Part shown: piece by piece, positions 43,953 through 53,373 of the stretch | Numbering within the stretch: the stretch's first letter is position 1 | Layout: every line of letters starts with the position of its first letter | Assembly: GCA_900768915.1 (NCBI GenBank) | Contig: CAAGEQ010000033.1 | Location: forward strand, 3,578-67,577 | Direction: 5' to 3' | DNA length: 64,000 nt | DNA from: Candidatus Gastranaerophilales bacterium | GTDB lineage: Bacteria > Cyanobacteriota > Vampirovibrionia > Gastranaerophilales > Gastranaerophilaceae | Notes under the pieces: generated by a model | What the model was told of the DNA's origin: nothing | What the model saw: only the letters and a program-made list of their open reading frames with translations | Databases searched by the model: none | Translations under genes and position numbers: made by a program

Positions 43953-45104
43953 TCAAACAATTGCATTTGCAGCAACATAAGCAGTTGACCAACAATTTTG
44001 CAAATTAAATCCGCCACAAAATCCATCAACATCGATTACTTCGCCACAAAAATATAAATTAGGAACTTCTTTTGATTCCATTGTTTTAGAATTTATTTTA
44101 TCAAGACAAACTCCACCAGCATTAACCGTTTCACCGTCTTTTTTAGTACCTTTGATTTGTATTTTATAATTATGAATTTTATCTAAAATCAAATCTCTCA
44201 TTTTACCATTAACTTTGTGACACTCTATATCACCAGATATATTGATATTTTTCAAAAAATAATCAACGAATCTAATTGGTAAAAATTCCGATAAAACATT
44301 TTTTATAAACTTATGAGGATTATTATTTAATACTTGTTGAAAATCACCTAATGACTGACATAAATCAAAATTCAAACCAAATGGAAATTTATCTTTTGCC
44401 TTAATAGAAGATATTTTGTATATCAAAGGACCAGAAATTCCAAAATGAGTATATAAAACATCTCCAACAAAACCAGTATCTTTATTCAATACATTTTTTA
44501 TTGATGTACCCATCAATGGTTTAAAATTTTCTTCTGTCACGTAAGCAGTTAAAGATGGAACTATATCAACAATTGAAACCCCAATACGTTTTATCATATC
44601 AAAACCATTATGAGAACCTGTTGAATAAACCAATTTATCAAAATAATATGCTCCCATATCTGTAACTACTTTAAAATTTTTATCGGTTTCTATTCTTAAA
44701 GCCTTTTCTCTAATAAATTTAACATCTTTTAAATGTTCTAATAATTTAGTCTGAATTTCTTTTGCACTATTAGATTTCGGAAAAATCTTAAAATCATCTT
44801 GCATATATGTTTCGACTCCAATTTGTTCAAAAAAATCTAAAGTATCTGCAGTTGAAAACTTTGAAAAAATTGAATACAAAAATTTTTCACCACGTGGATA
44901 ATTCTTTACCAATTCTTTAAAATCATATTCAGCATTTGCAAGATTACAACGTCCCCCACCAGTAGGTAAAATAGTTCTTAATGGTGTAGAAAAATCAATA
45001 ACAGAAACATTTATACTAGGATTAAACTGTTTTATAAAATACGCACAGGCACACCCAGCAGGACCACCACCAATAATTCCAATATTATATGAATCTTGTA
45101 CCAT
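43953..45104 (-). CDS. BaiN/HI0933-type FAD-dependent oxidoreductase
   Basis: 383 residues. The FAD site is NIGIIGGGPAGCACAYFIKQ, followed by the family motif PTGGGRCNLANAE, and NAGGVCLDKI and FCGGFNLQNCW near the end. Members reduce C=C bonds of steroids or act in unknown redox steps; the substrate here is open. The ATG at 45104 lies inside the end of folK (20-base overlap), showing tight operon packing. Confidence 0.85.
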   Translation of the reverse strand: MVQDSYNIGIIGGGPAGCACAYFIKQFNPSINVSVIDFSTPLRTILPTGGGRCNLANAEYDFKELVKNYPRGEKFLYSIFSKFSTADTLDFFEQIGVETYMQDDFKIFPKSNSAKEIQTKLLEHLKDVKFIREKALRIETDKNFKVVTDMGAYYFDKLVYSTGSHNGFDMIKRIGVSIVDIVPSLTAYVTEENFKPLMGTSIKNVLNKDTGFVGDVLYTHFGISGPLIYKISSIKAKDKFPFGLNFDLCQSLGDFQQVLNNNPHKFIKNVLSEFLPIRFVDYFLKNINISGDIECHKVNGKMRDLILDKIHNYKIQIKGTKKDGETVNAGGVCLDKINSKTMESKEVPNLYFCGEVIDVDGFCGGFNLQNCWSTAYVAANAIV

Positions 45105-45600
45105 ATAAACATACCGTTTCAGGATCATCTATTTCATCATAAATGTCAGAAATAGATTTTTTCAAAACAGGGTGAACAAATGATGGAGCAATTTCCAACA
45201 TTGGAACTAACATAAATGCTCGTTGGTGTATTCTTGGATGAGGTATAGTCAATTTCACACCATTTTCATTCTCATCAATTACTTTGTCATCATAAAACAA
45301 AATATCAATATCTATTGTACGGTCATTATAACCTGATTCATCTTCACGATTACGACCTAATTGAGATTCTATTCTATTGCAAACTTTCAATAATTGATAC
45401 GGATATAATGATGTAGAAATACAAATAACAGCATTTACAAACCAATTTTCAGTTTTAAAATTCCAAGGTTCCGTTTCATAAAAAGAAGATGTACTAACCA
45501 ATTTAATATTTTCTTCATTTGTTAAAAGACTCGTTGCTTGTTGAACAAAACCGACTCTATCTCCCAAATTTGAACCTAAACCCAAAAATACTATTGCCAT
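45085..45600 (-). CDS. folK: HPPK (6-hydroxymethyl-dihydropterin pyrophosphokinase)
   Basis: 171 residues. It transfers pyrophosphate from ATP to 6-hydroxymethyl-7,8-dihydropterin in folate synthesis. FLGLGSNLGDRVGFVQQA, SQLGRNREDESGYNDRTIDI with DILFYDD, and HPRIHQRAFMLVPMLEI are all signature regions. It overlaps the next flavoprotein gene. Confidence 0.94.
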   Translation of the reverse strand: MAIVFLGLGSNLGDRVGFVQQATSLLTNEENIKLVSTSSFYETEPWNFKTENWFVNAVICISTSLYPYQLLKVCNRIESQLGRNREDESGYNDRTIDIDILFYDDKVIDENENGVKLTIPHPRIHQRAFMLVPMLEIAPSFVHPVLKKSISDIYDEIDDPETVCLYGTRFI

Positions 45601-45628
45601 TTTTTAATTCTATCCTCATTCAAAAATA

Positions 45629-46168
45629 TTATTTAATCAAAGCTTGAATTTCTTTGAAATTAGGGTGTTTTGAACTTCCTAACAATTCAAAAAGAACTGT
45701 TTCAACACAAGTAAGTTTAGCACCATAATCTCTCATTAATTCTAATGCTGTTCTATAATCTTTAGAACTTCTACTAGAACAAGCATTCTTAACAACATAA
45801 ACTTCATATCCTGCATCTAGTAATGCTCTTGCAGTTTGATAAACACAAATATGAGTTTCAATACCAGTTAAAACAACTTTCTTACGATTTAAAGACTCTA
45901 ATTTTGCTTTAATAGTATCAGTTGCTAATGCAGAAAAAGATGTTTTTTCTAAAATATTTTCAGTATTTAAATATTCTCTAACTTCTAAAATAGTAGAACC
46001 CAACCCATTTGGATACTGTTCTGAAGCGATAACTGGAACACCTAATATTTTTGCCGCCTTAGCCAAAATAGAGTTATTCTTTGCAATTTCCTCTCTATTT
46101 TTAAGCATTCCAACTAATCTATCTTGTATATCAATTAAGAAAAATAATGAATTTTCAGCATTAAGCAT
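45629..46168 (-). CDS. isochorismatase-family hydrolase
   Basis: 179 residues of the YcaC/nicotinamidase-like cysteine hydrolase fold. The triad is visible: LFFLIDIQDRLVG (Asp), ILEKTSFSAL (Lys) and LTGIETHICVYQTARALLDA (Cys). The substrate may be an amide or an ester; isochorismate is unlikely. It sits between ftsX and folK. Confidence 0.85.
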   Translation of the reverse strand: MLNAENSLFFLIDIQDRLVGMLKNREEIAKNNSILAKAAKILGVPVIASEQYPNGLGSTILEVREYLNTENILEKTSFSALATDTIKAKLESLNRKKVVLTGIETHICVYQTARALLDAGYEVYVVKNACSSRSSKDYRTALELMRDYGAKLTCVETVLFELLGSSKHPNFKEIQALIK

Positions 46169-46180
46169 TTTAAATATCTC

Positions 46181-47089
46181 CTATACTTGTAAATGTTTCT
46201 TGATAGATAATAAACTACCACCTGCACCAAATAAAATACCAACACATAATAATGTTAATATAACCATATTTTCAGCCATTGCAGGAGCAGGTATTAAAAA
46301 GAACTTATGTACCGTTATCAAAGCATTTTGTACAAATTGCAATGGTATAAGTGCTATTACAGCACCAGTAAATCCATAAAACGCACCTTGCAATACCAAA
46401 GGTATTCTAATATACCAATTACTAACCCCCATCAATCGCATAATTTCTATTTCATCTTTACGAGATTGAATAACCAATTGAATAGTGTTGTTAATAATTG
46501 TTATTGTTAATATTGCAACAATCAATGTAACTAACAAAGTTGTTGTATTAACAACGTGAGTAATCAATTGTAATCGTTTGGCAAATTCTTCAGCATAGCC
46601 TGTTTTTTGTACATATCCATCAGTCTTAATTTGAGCCAAAACAGAATTAATATTCACAGGATTATCGACTTTTACGTGAAGAGTGTCCGGCAAAGGATTA
46701 CTTATGTTAGGTAATTCAATATCCTTGCGTAAACTTTTCCAAGATGTTTCCTTTGGAATAAGTCTAACTCCAGAAACATGAGGTATTTTTGAAAACTTAT
46801 TAGCAACCAATTTTGCTGGAGCGTCTTGTTTTAAATAAACGGAAATTTCTAAAACAGTGCCCAATTCATGAGCAAACTGAGACATAGAAATTGTCGTTCT
46901 AAATAATGCTCCAAATATTGATAAAATAGCAGCCATAGTAGTTATAATAACTAAATTCATAATACCCGTACGTTTAATATCATTTACGGCTTCCATTGTT
47001 ATACGATAAACAATTCTAATGTCTGAAAGCCAATCTTTAGGAATATGTTCTTTTGCTTGTTTTTTTAACTTTTGTTTTTTACTATTCAT
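46181..47089 (-). CDS. ftsX: cell division protein FtsX
   Basis: 302 residues. An N-terminal cytoplasmic part, then four membrane helices with a large outer loop between the first and second (HELGTVLEISVYLKQDAPAK, RLIPKETSW). It works with FtsE to activate peptidoglycan hydrolases at the septum. The ATG at 47089 has AGGAAC just upstream and overlaps the ftsE stop by eight bases; the longer frame would overlap by 50 bases and is less likely. Confidence 0.9.
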   Translation of the reverse strand: MNSKKQKLKKQAKEHIPKDWLSDIRIVYRITMEAVNDIKRTGIMNLVIITTMAAILSIFGALFRTTISMSQFAHELGTVLEISVYLKQDAPAKLVANKFSKIPHVSGVRLIPKETSWKSLRKDIELPNISNPLPDTLHVKVDNPVNINSVLAQIKTDGYVQKTGYAEEFAKRLQLITHVVNTTTLLVTLIVAILTITIINNTIQLVIQSRKDEIEIMRLMGVSNWYIRIPLVLQGAFYGFTGAVIALIPLQFVQNALITVHKFFLIPAPAMAENMVILTLLCVGILFGAGGSLLSIKKHLQV

Positions 47090-47756
47090 AAGTTCCTGCC
47101 TGTACATCTCTAATAATTTCACCACTATCAAGTGTTAAAACTCTTTTTCTAAAATAATTAACCATATTTTTATCATGGGTAGATACAATAATTGTAATAC
47201 CTCTTTGATTAATTTGATCTAAAATTTGCATAATTTCCAAAGAATTTTTAGGATCCAAGTTACCTGTAGGTTCATCAGCAATCAATAAAGGAGGTCCATT
47301 AACAATTGCTCTTGCAATACTAACTCTTTGTTGTTCACCACCTGATAATTCTGATGGTTTAGAATTCATTTTATCTAACAAACCAACAACTTTCAAAGCA
47401 CCAATAACACGAGAACTAATTTCCTTAGTACTCATACCAAGAGTTCTTATAACGTACGCAATATTATCATATACAGATATATCAGGAAGTAATTTGTAAT
47501 CTTGAAATACAATTCCCATACATCTTCTCAAATTTGGCACTTTATCAGAAGGCAAATTTGCAATATTGATACCACCAATAAGTACAGTACCACTTGTTGG
47601 TGTTTCTTCTTTATACAACAACTTCATAAGTGTTGATTTACCAGCACCTGATGCACCTGTCACAAAAACAAATTCACCAGACATAATGTCTAAATTGACA
47701 TTTTTTAATGCATAATTATTTTTATATTTTTTAGTTACTGCTCTTAATTGTATCAT
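47082..47756 (-). CDS. ftsE: cell division ATP-binding protein FtsE
   Basis: 224 residues, an ABC ATPase. Walker A GASGAGKSTLMK, signature LSGGEQQRVSIARAI and Walker B LLIADEPTGNLD are intact. It pairs with FtsX, encoded next. It overlaps the transketolase gene upstream by 26 bases. Confidence 0.95.
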   Translation of the reverse strand: MIQLRAVTKKYKNNYALKNVNLDIMSGEFVFVTGASGAGKSTLMKLLYKEETPTSGTVLIGGINIANLPSDKVPNLRRCMGIVFQDYKLLPDISVYDNIAYVIRTLGMSTKEISSRVIGALKVVGLLDKMNSKPSELSGGEQQRVSIARAIVNGPPLLIADEPTGNLDPKNSLEIMQILDQINQRGITIIVSTHDKNMVNYFRKRVLTLDSGEIIRDVQAGTYE

Positions 47757-48687
47757 TTTTTATCTCAACTACCTTTTTAACTATTCCTTTTGAATTTAAT
47801 CCAAAATAATCCATCAATTCACCTGCAGTGCCACTCATACCAAATTGGTCATTTATACCTAAACGAATAACTCTTGTTGGTAATTGTTCAGACAACAACT
47901 CACAAACAGCACTACCTAAAGCACCTTTGATAGAATGATTTTCAACGGTAAGAACAAGTCCTGTTTTCTTCGCTGATTTAATAACAGCATTACCATCAAA
48001 CGGTTTAACAAATGGCATGTGTATCAATTCTGCATCAATACCTTGCTTTGCTAATTCATCAACTGCTTCAATACATTCTTGAAGAGTTTCACCATTGGTA
48101 ATAATAGTAATATCAGAACCTTCTTTCATAATTTTTGCTTTTGGTGAAAGTTCCATACCATCTTCAAAAACATCAGGCAAACTCGCTCTTGCAACTCTAA
48201 CATATACTGGGCCTTTATGCTCTGCAGCATATTTAATGGCAGCAAAAGTTTCAGCATAATCTGATGGAACAATAACTGTCATATTTGGTAAGTTTGCCAT
48301 CAAAGCAATATCTTCCAATGCTTGGTGAGTAGCACCATCTTCTCCAACAGTAATACCACCGTGAGTACCGATTATTTTCACATTAAAGTTTGAATAACAT
48401 ACAGTATTTCTAACTTGATCATAAGTACGACCAGTAGCAAAAACTGCAAATGTCGTAGCAAAAGGAATTTTACCTGTTGTTGAAAGACCTGCTGCAGTAT
48501 CAATTAAATCTTGTTCTGCAATACCTATATCAAAAAATCTTTCAGGAAATTCTTTTGCAAATAATTTTGTTTGTGTTGATGCAGATAAATCCGAATCTAA
48601 AACCACTACATTACCATTAGTTTTGCCCAATTCAACAAGAGCTTTGCCGTATGCTTCTCTTGTAGAACGTTTTTTTGTTCTATCCAT
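47731..48687 (-). CDS. transketolase, C-terminal subunit
   Basis: 318 residues covering the PYR and C-terminal domains of transketolase. It contains VLDSDLSASTQTKLF, FFDIGIAEQDLIDTAAGLST with the catalytic Glu, and the TypR loop THGGITVGEDGATHQALEDI. The thiamine-binding N-terminal half must be a separate gene elsewhere. It could instead be a transketolase-like partner of deoxyxylulose synthase type, but length and motifs fit split transketolase. The ATG is 14 bases after AGGAG; a GTG at 48693 has better spacing (8). First gene of the ftsE-ftsX operon, divergent from gatB. Confidence 0.85.
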   Translation of the reverse strand: MDRTKKRSTREAYGKALVELGKTNGNVVVLDSDLSASTQTKLFAKEFPERFFDIGIAEQDLIDTAAGLSTTGKIPFATTFAVFATGRTYDQVRNTVCYSNFNVKIIGTHGGITVGEDGATHQALEDIALMANLPNMTVIVPSDYAETFAAIKYAAEHKGPVYVRVARASLPDVFEDGMELSPKAKIMKEGSDITIITNGETLQECIEAVDELAKQGIDAELIHMPFVKPFDGNAVIKSAKKTGLVLTVENHSIKGALGSAVCELLSEQLPTRVIRLGINDQFGMSGTAGELMDYFGLNSKGIVKKVVEIKNDTIKSSN

Positions 48688-48860
48688 AATCACTAATAAC
48701 ACTCCTACTCTTTTTTTTAAGAGTATATCACAAAAAAAGAAAATTTCCCAATTGTTACATGATAGAAAACATTGTTAAAAGTTTAAAAATATATCTTTTA
48801 AGTCCATGTTTGTGATAATATAAAGACATAAATAAATTAGACAATAATTAAGAGGTTACA

Positions 48861-50303
48861 ATGGAAGATTTAAGAGAGAAATACGAAGTCGTTATTGGTT
48901 TAGAAGTTCACGCACAATTAAAAACAAAATCAAAAATATTTGCACCAGATAGTACAGAATTTGGTAATGAACAAAATACTCAAATCAGTCCTATTACATT
49001 GGGTATGCCAGGAGTGTTACCTGTCCTTAACAAAGAATGTGTAAATATGGGTATAAAATTAGGTTTAGCACTTAATTGTGAAATTCCTGAAAGATGTAAA
49101 TTCGATAGAAAACAATATTTCTATCCAGATTTACCAAAAGGATACCAAATTTCTCAATATGATGAACCAATTTGTGTAAATGGACACTTAAACATCAACG
49201 GGAAACGTATCGGTATCACAAGAGCACACTTAGAAGAAGATGCTGGTAAGTTAGTTCACGTTGGTGCTAACGGTATTGCTGGTTCAACATACTCATTAGT
49301 TGACCTTAACAGAGCCGGAACTCCTCTATTAGAAATCGTATCAGAGCCTGATATGAGAAGTTCAGAAGAAGCTAAAAACTATATGGAAGAACTTAGAAAC
49401 ATTGTTCGTTACATCGGTGTTTGTGATGGTAACTTAGAAGAAGGTTCTATGAGATGTGATGCGAACATTTCAATCATGCCTAAAGGTTCTAAAGAATTTG
49501 GTACTCGTGCAGAAATCAAAAACGTTAATAGTTTCAAAGCACTTCAAAGAGCAATTGAATACGAAATTGATAGACAAATTGAACTTGTTGAAGATGGTGA
49601 AGAAGTTGTTCAAGAAACAAGACTTTGGGACGACGGCGAAGGCGTTACAAAATCTATGAGAGGTAAAGAAGATGCTCACGATTACAGATACTTCCCAGAA
49701 CCTGATTTGATGCCATTATCAATTTCAAGAGAATGGGTTGAAGATGTTAGAAAAACTCTTCCAGAACTACCTGCTCAAAAACGTGCAAGATATATGTCAT
49801 TAGGTCTAAGTGAATATGATGCATCTGTTATTGTTGAACAAATGGAATCAGCATTATTCTTTGACAAAACACTAGAACTTGGTGCTGATGCAAAACTTGC
49901 AGTAAACTTTATGATGGGACCTATCGCTGCACACTTAAAAGAAGAACACATCAATATTACAGATACAAAATTAACACCAGAAAACTTGGCTGAATTATTA
50001 ACAATGATTGAAAAAGGTACAATCTCAAATAACATCGGTAAACAAATTATTATTGATATGATGAATGATGGTACACAAGCATCTAAAATTGTTGAAGCAA
50101 AAGGTTTGAGTCAAATTACTGATGTTAATACAATCAGAAAAATGGTTGAAGAAGTTGTTAATAATAACCCTAACCAAGTAGAACAATACAAATCAGGTAA
50201 AACAAACTTATTTGGATTCTTCGTTGGTCAAGTTATGAAAGCAACTAAAGGCAAAGCTAATCCAAAAACTGTTAATGATATATTAAAAGAATTACTTGAT
50301 TAG
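48861..50303 (+). CDS. gatB: Asp-tRNA(Asn)/Glu-tRNA(Gln) amidotransferase subunit B
   Basis: 480 residues, full length. It is the kinase and tRNA-binding part of GatCAB, which amidates misacylated Glu-tRNA-Gln. YEVVIGLEVHAQLKTKSKIF, DLPKGYQISQYDEPI and GVCDGNLEEGSMRCDANIS are family blocks; the helical tail domain ends the protein. gatA and gatC are not in the window. Confidence 0.96.
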   Translation: MEDLREKYEVVIGLEVHAQLKTKSKIFAPDSTEFGNEQNTQISPITLGMPGVLPVLNKECVNMGIKLGLALNCEIPERCKFDRKQYFYPDLPKGYQISQYDEPICVNGHLNINGKRIGITRAHLEEDAGKLVHVGANGIAGSTYSLVDLNRAGTPLLEIVSEPDMRSSEEAKNYMEELRNIVRYIGVCDGNLEEGSMRCDANISIMPKGSKEFGTRAEIKNVNSFKALQRAIEYEIDRQIELVEDGEEVVQETRLWDDGEGVTKSMRGKEDAHDYRYFPEPDLMPLSISREWVEDVRKTLPELPAQKRARYMSLGLSEYDASVIVEQMESALFFDKTLELGADAKLAVNFMMGPIAAHLKEEHINITDTKLTPENLAELLTMIEKGTISNNIGKQIIIDMMNDGTQASKIVEAKGLSQITDVNTIRKMVEEVVNNNPNQVEQYKSGKTNLFGFFVGQVMKATKGKANPKTVNDILKELLD

Positions 50304-50324
50304 TTTAAAACATTCAAAAAAATA

Positions 50325-50357
50325 AAATAACCGACAATTAAATTGTCGGTTATTTTT
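50325..50357. terminator. terminator of gatB
   Basis: AAATAACCGACAATT pairs with AATTGTCGGTTATTT, with T run after it. A-rich on the other side, so it may also serve the convergent gene at 50374. Confidence 0.9.
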
Positions 50358-50373
50358 TTATCATTACCAAATA

Positions 50374-50754
50374 TCAATAGAAAATAATATCAAATCTTTC
50401 ATCAATTCTATTTTCAAAATCTAACGCATCATTATACAAATGACTTATACTTTCATTTTTATCATTTACATATATAGTAAAATCAATAGTTTTATTTTCC
50501 TTAGTAGAATACAAAGTATAAACAAGTTCAAACTTTTCAGGTTTTTCTGCAACACTAATTCTCTGTAATACATCAAAATGTCTTTTCTTCTTAAAAAATT
50601 CTATAACTTTTGCAAAATCCGAAGTAATGATAAAATGTCCATCTTCATCTTCACTATAAGCATTATAAACAATCATTGCTTCACGAGCATCATCAAATGA
50701 CATATCACAATTATTTTGTAAAATTTTAACCTGTTCATCAAATGTTTTACTCAT
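50374..50754 (-). CDS. NuoC/30-kDa-subunit-like protein
   Basis: 126 residues. The segment FELVYTLYSTKENKTIDFTI, then DALDFENRIDERFDIIFY, resembles the end of complex I 30-kDa subunits (YHLYS..., then W..A.W.ERE.YDxFGI). The N-terminus is acidic and helical. The ribosome site AAAGGAATAAT precedes the ATG. No other complex I or hydrogenase gene is nearby, so the protein may be a relic or have been recruited for another task. The similarity is modest, and an unrelated hypothetical is possible. Confidence 0.5.
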   Translation of the reverse strand: MSKTFDEQVKILQNNCDMSFDDAREAMIVYNAYSEDEDGHFIITSDFAKVIEFFKKKRHFDVLQRISVAEKPEKFELVYTLYSTKENKTIDFTIYVNDKNESISHLYNDALDFENRIDERFDIIFY

Positions 50755-50876
50755 ATTATTCCTTTTATATTAAAAAATGATAGTTGTTAATTATACTAAC
50801 TATTAGCATATAGTAGCACATCAATAAGCGTGTCATTCTATACAAATAATAAATGTATTGGTCTATATTGTCAACA

Positions 50877-51092
50877 ATGAACAGGAATTTATTATTAAAA
50901 ATAGGTAAAAATATCAAAAAATACAGACAACTAAAAGGCTTGACACAAGAAGAACTAGCCGAAAAATTGTCTTGCCACCAAACATACATTGGTAAAATCG
51001 AACTAGGTATGATTAATGCATCAATAAACAAACTATATGACATAACTAAAATTCTAGATATAAAACTTACTGATTTATTTAACTTTGATTAA
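50877..51092 (+). CDS. small XRE-family regulator
   Basis: 71 residues, essentially one helix-turn-helix: LLLKIGKNIKKYRQLKGLTQ, then EELAEKLSCHQTYIGKIELG. An in-frame ATG 24 bases upstream would add eight residues; neither start has a clear ribosome site. The size and layout match the controller proteins of restriction-modification systems, and a DNA methyltransferase gene follows 129 bases later on the same strand. The frameshifted XRE gene at 15503-15788 encodes a close relative. Confidence 0.8.
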   Translation: MNRNLLLKIGKNIKKYRQLKGLTQEELAEKLSCHQTYIGKIELGMINASINKLYDITKILDIKLTDLFNFD

Positions 51093-51221
51093 GAATTAAT
51101 TCCCCAAAATTCAAATAATCATATAAATAATGTATATAATAGGAATAAATTCAACTATTTTCTTGATAATAATTTTCGAATATTTGTTTACAATCTTCAT
51201 ATTGGGAAATGGAGAAATTTA

Positions 51222-52136
51222 ATGGCTAGACGAACAAATACGAAGATTGTAGAAATTCAAAAACCAGATTTAACAGTTGTGCCACAGATAAAAACAACTG
51301 CTTACAATGACATAAATCTAAAAAATTGGAAAAAATATGATTATGTAAAAACAGATACACTTTGGGAATTTCCAACAAGATTAAAAGAAGGTGGACACTC
51401 AAATGAATATCACGGAAATTTCATTCCACAAATTGCACAACAATTATACTGGCGTTATACAAAAGAAAATGATGTTGTACTAGATTTATTCTTCGGTTCA
51501 GGAACTTCTGGCATTGAAGCCATTAATATGAACAGACGTTGTATTGGTGTTGAATTAAAAGAAGAACAAGCTGAAAAAGTTTCTGAAAAATTCACTCCTA
51601 AACAATTAGTAACTGATGTAAACGTAATTTGTGCTGATTCAGCGAGCGAAATTGCAAAAGAAAAAATCAAAGCAAGACTCGATATCATGAGAAAAGACAA
51701 GGCTCAATTACTTATACTCCACCCACCTTATGATGATATTATCAAGTTTTCAGATAAAAAAGAAGACTTATCGAATTGCAATTCTACAGAAGAATTCTAT
51801 GATGGTTTTGAAAAAGTAGCTAAAAATGGATATGATTTGCTAGAAGACAAACGTTTTGCAGCACTTATCATTGGTGATAAGTATACCGATGGTGAAATTG
51901 TTTCATTAGGCTTTGAATGCCAAGAAAGAATGAAACGTTTAGGTTTCAGACACAAAACAACAATCGTTAAAGATATGCAAGGAAACGAAAAAGCAAAAGG
52001 TAAAGATGCAAATCTATGGAGATATAGGGCTTTAGCGGGTGGATTTAATATTTTCAAACACGAATATATTATGATATTCCAAAAAGATGAAGCACACAAA
52101 AGAAAAATCGAAAAATTAAATAAAATTGCAATCTAA
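51222..52136 (+). CDS. orphan DNA methyltransferase (N4/N6 type)
   Basis: 304 residues. The SAM motif DLFFGSGTSGIEA (FGSGT at 91-95) precedes the catalytic-loop motif LLILHPPYDDI (HPPY at 167-170), which replaces the usual DPPY or SPPY. NEYHGNFIPQIAQQLYWRYT just before motif I is typical of this class. It has no neighbouring restriction enzyme, so it may protect against or time some process rather than serve restriction. GGAGAAATTTA precedes the ATG. The methylated base (N4-C or N6-A) is unknown. Confidence 0.85.
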   Translation: MARRTNTKIVEIQKPDLTVVPQIKTTAYNDINLKNWKKYDYVKTDTLWEFPTRLKEGGHSNEYHGNFIPQIAQQLYWRYTKENDVVLDLFFGSGTSGIEAINMNRRCIGVELKEEQAEKVSEKFTPKQLVTDVNVICADSASEIAKEKIKARLDIMRKDKAQLLILHPPYDDIIKFSDKKEDLSNCNSTEEFYDGFEKVAKNGYDLLEDKRFAALIIGDKYTDGEIVSLGFECQERMKRLGFRHKTTIVKDMQGNEKAKGKDANLWRYRALAGGFNIFKHEYIMIFQKDEAHKRKIEKLNKIAI

Positions 52137-52150
52137 AATAACACACAGTT

Positions 52151-52177
52151 AGGGATAGTTTAAAACTATCCCTTTTT
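52151..52177. terminator. intrinsic terminator
   Basis: AGGGATAGTTT pairs with AAACTATCCCT and runs into TTTTATT. It ends the methyltransferase gene and may also act on the convergent UbiA-type gene. Confidence 0.85.
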
Positions 52178-52181
52178 ATTA

Positions 52182-53159
52182 TCAATCAAAATAAATACTT
52201 ATTGCTAATAATATTGAAAAATATATCATTAAATTTCTTGCTTGATACATTCTAAACATAAATGGTTCTGAACGGTTAGTTTTAATATCGTCCCAATCCT
52301 CAAATGGAAAATGATACCATTTCTTATTAGGAACAGATAAAATATTTTCAGAATACAAATTTAATGATTCAAACAAATCAATTGCAAGAGGAATTGTCAA
52401 ATATGTAATAAATATTTCCCAATCAGCAATATCAAATATACCAACTAAAAATACAGATAAATATCCAAACAACATTAAATATTTTTGAAACATTAACGCA
52501 TCATTATCAGAGTTAAAAAAATTAACTAATGTCTTTTTACCCTCTTTTTTATCAATCTCTTTATCTAAAAAAGTATCTGTATATAAAAGATTAACTGTAA
52601 ATATCATTGTTGGAATAGCCAAAACAAAAACTTCCGGAACAATTCGTCCTGTCATAGCATAAAATGTGCCACCATACAAAATCGGACCATAAGCCAATGC
52701 AACAGCAAACTCTGATAACCTAATATTTGATAAGAAGGAATATGTTAATACAATTATTGCACCCAATCCCATAAACAACAATATTCCTTTACCAACACTA
52801 ACAAACAAAAATATTCCTATCAACAATGCTATTAAACAAAATATGCCTACAACTTTTAAAACATCTTTTAAATTAACAGAATTATTCAACAAATATCTAC
52901 ATTTACCTCGTTGAGTATTAGGCAAACTTACAATATTATGTTCATTAACATATTGTTGTAATTTTTGATAATCATTATAATCATCAAACAAATTTGTTGC
53001 CAAATGTGCAAAACAAATTCCGATAAGTGCCAGAATACCATATAAAAAATTTCCATCTTCTTCCAAGCCGTACATGAAAATTACAAACCAAGAAAAAACA
53101 GACATTGGAAGTGCATACCATCTAGAGCAATCCAACCAAAATTTTATAGTTTTAATCAT
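52182..53159 (-). CDS. UbiA-family prenyltransferase (MenA-like)
   Basis: 325 residues with about eight or nine membrane spans. The first Asp-rich motif is HLATNLFDDYND, and DTFLDKEIDKKEGKKTL is the second, both needed to bind Mg2+ and the prenyl diphosphate. It resembles MenA and other UbiA enzymes that attach a polyprenyl chain to an aromatic or sugar-like acceptor. It starts directly after the 70-residue gene, at the end of the nanE-nanK operon, which is an odd place for quinone synthesis. Confidence 0.82.
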   Translation of the reverse strand: MIKTIKFWLDCSRWYALPMSVFSWFVIFMYGLEEDGNFLYGILALIGICFAHLATNLFDDYNDYQKLQQYVNEHNIVSLPNTQRGKCRYLLNNSVNLKDVLKVVGIFCLIALLIGIFLFVSVGKGILLFMGLGAIIVLTYSFLSNIRLSEFAVALAYGPILYGGTFYAMTGRIVPEVFVLAIPTMIFTVNLLYTDTFLDKEIDKKEGKKTLVNFFNSDNDALMFQKYLMLFGYLSVFLVGIFDIADWEIFITYLTIPLAIDLFESLNLYSENILSVPNKKWYHFPFEDWDDIKTNRSEPFMFRMYQARNLMIYFSILLAISIYFD

Positions 53160-53372
53160 TTATACAAGACCTCTTAAAGATTTTATATCTTCATAATTAG
53201 CACCGGCTTCAAGTAATTCTTCTGCTGACAAACCAAACAATGTAATTAATTCTGATACATCTTCTTGTTTAGATAATTTTTCAACAACGCTAATAATCGC
53301 ATCATTTCGTGATAAATTGGAAATTTGATTATGTCTACCTAATGCAATACTACGCCTTTTTGCCTTACCCAT
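53160..53372 (-). CDS. hypothetical 70-aa protein
   Basis: Short basic start (MGKAKRRSIALGRHNQISNL) followed by an acidic helical part (ISVVEKLSKQEDVSELITLF, GLSAEELLEAGANYEDIKSL). AGGTTAATATG-type spacing after the nanK stop. It is tucked between nanK and the UbiA-type gene with no gaps, so translation is probably coupled. No family recognised. Confidence 0.65.
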   Translation of the reverse strand: MGKAKRRSIALGRHNQISNLSRNDAIISVVEKLSKQEDVSELITLFGLSAEELLEAGANYEDIKSLRGLV

Positions 53373-53373
53373 A

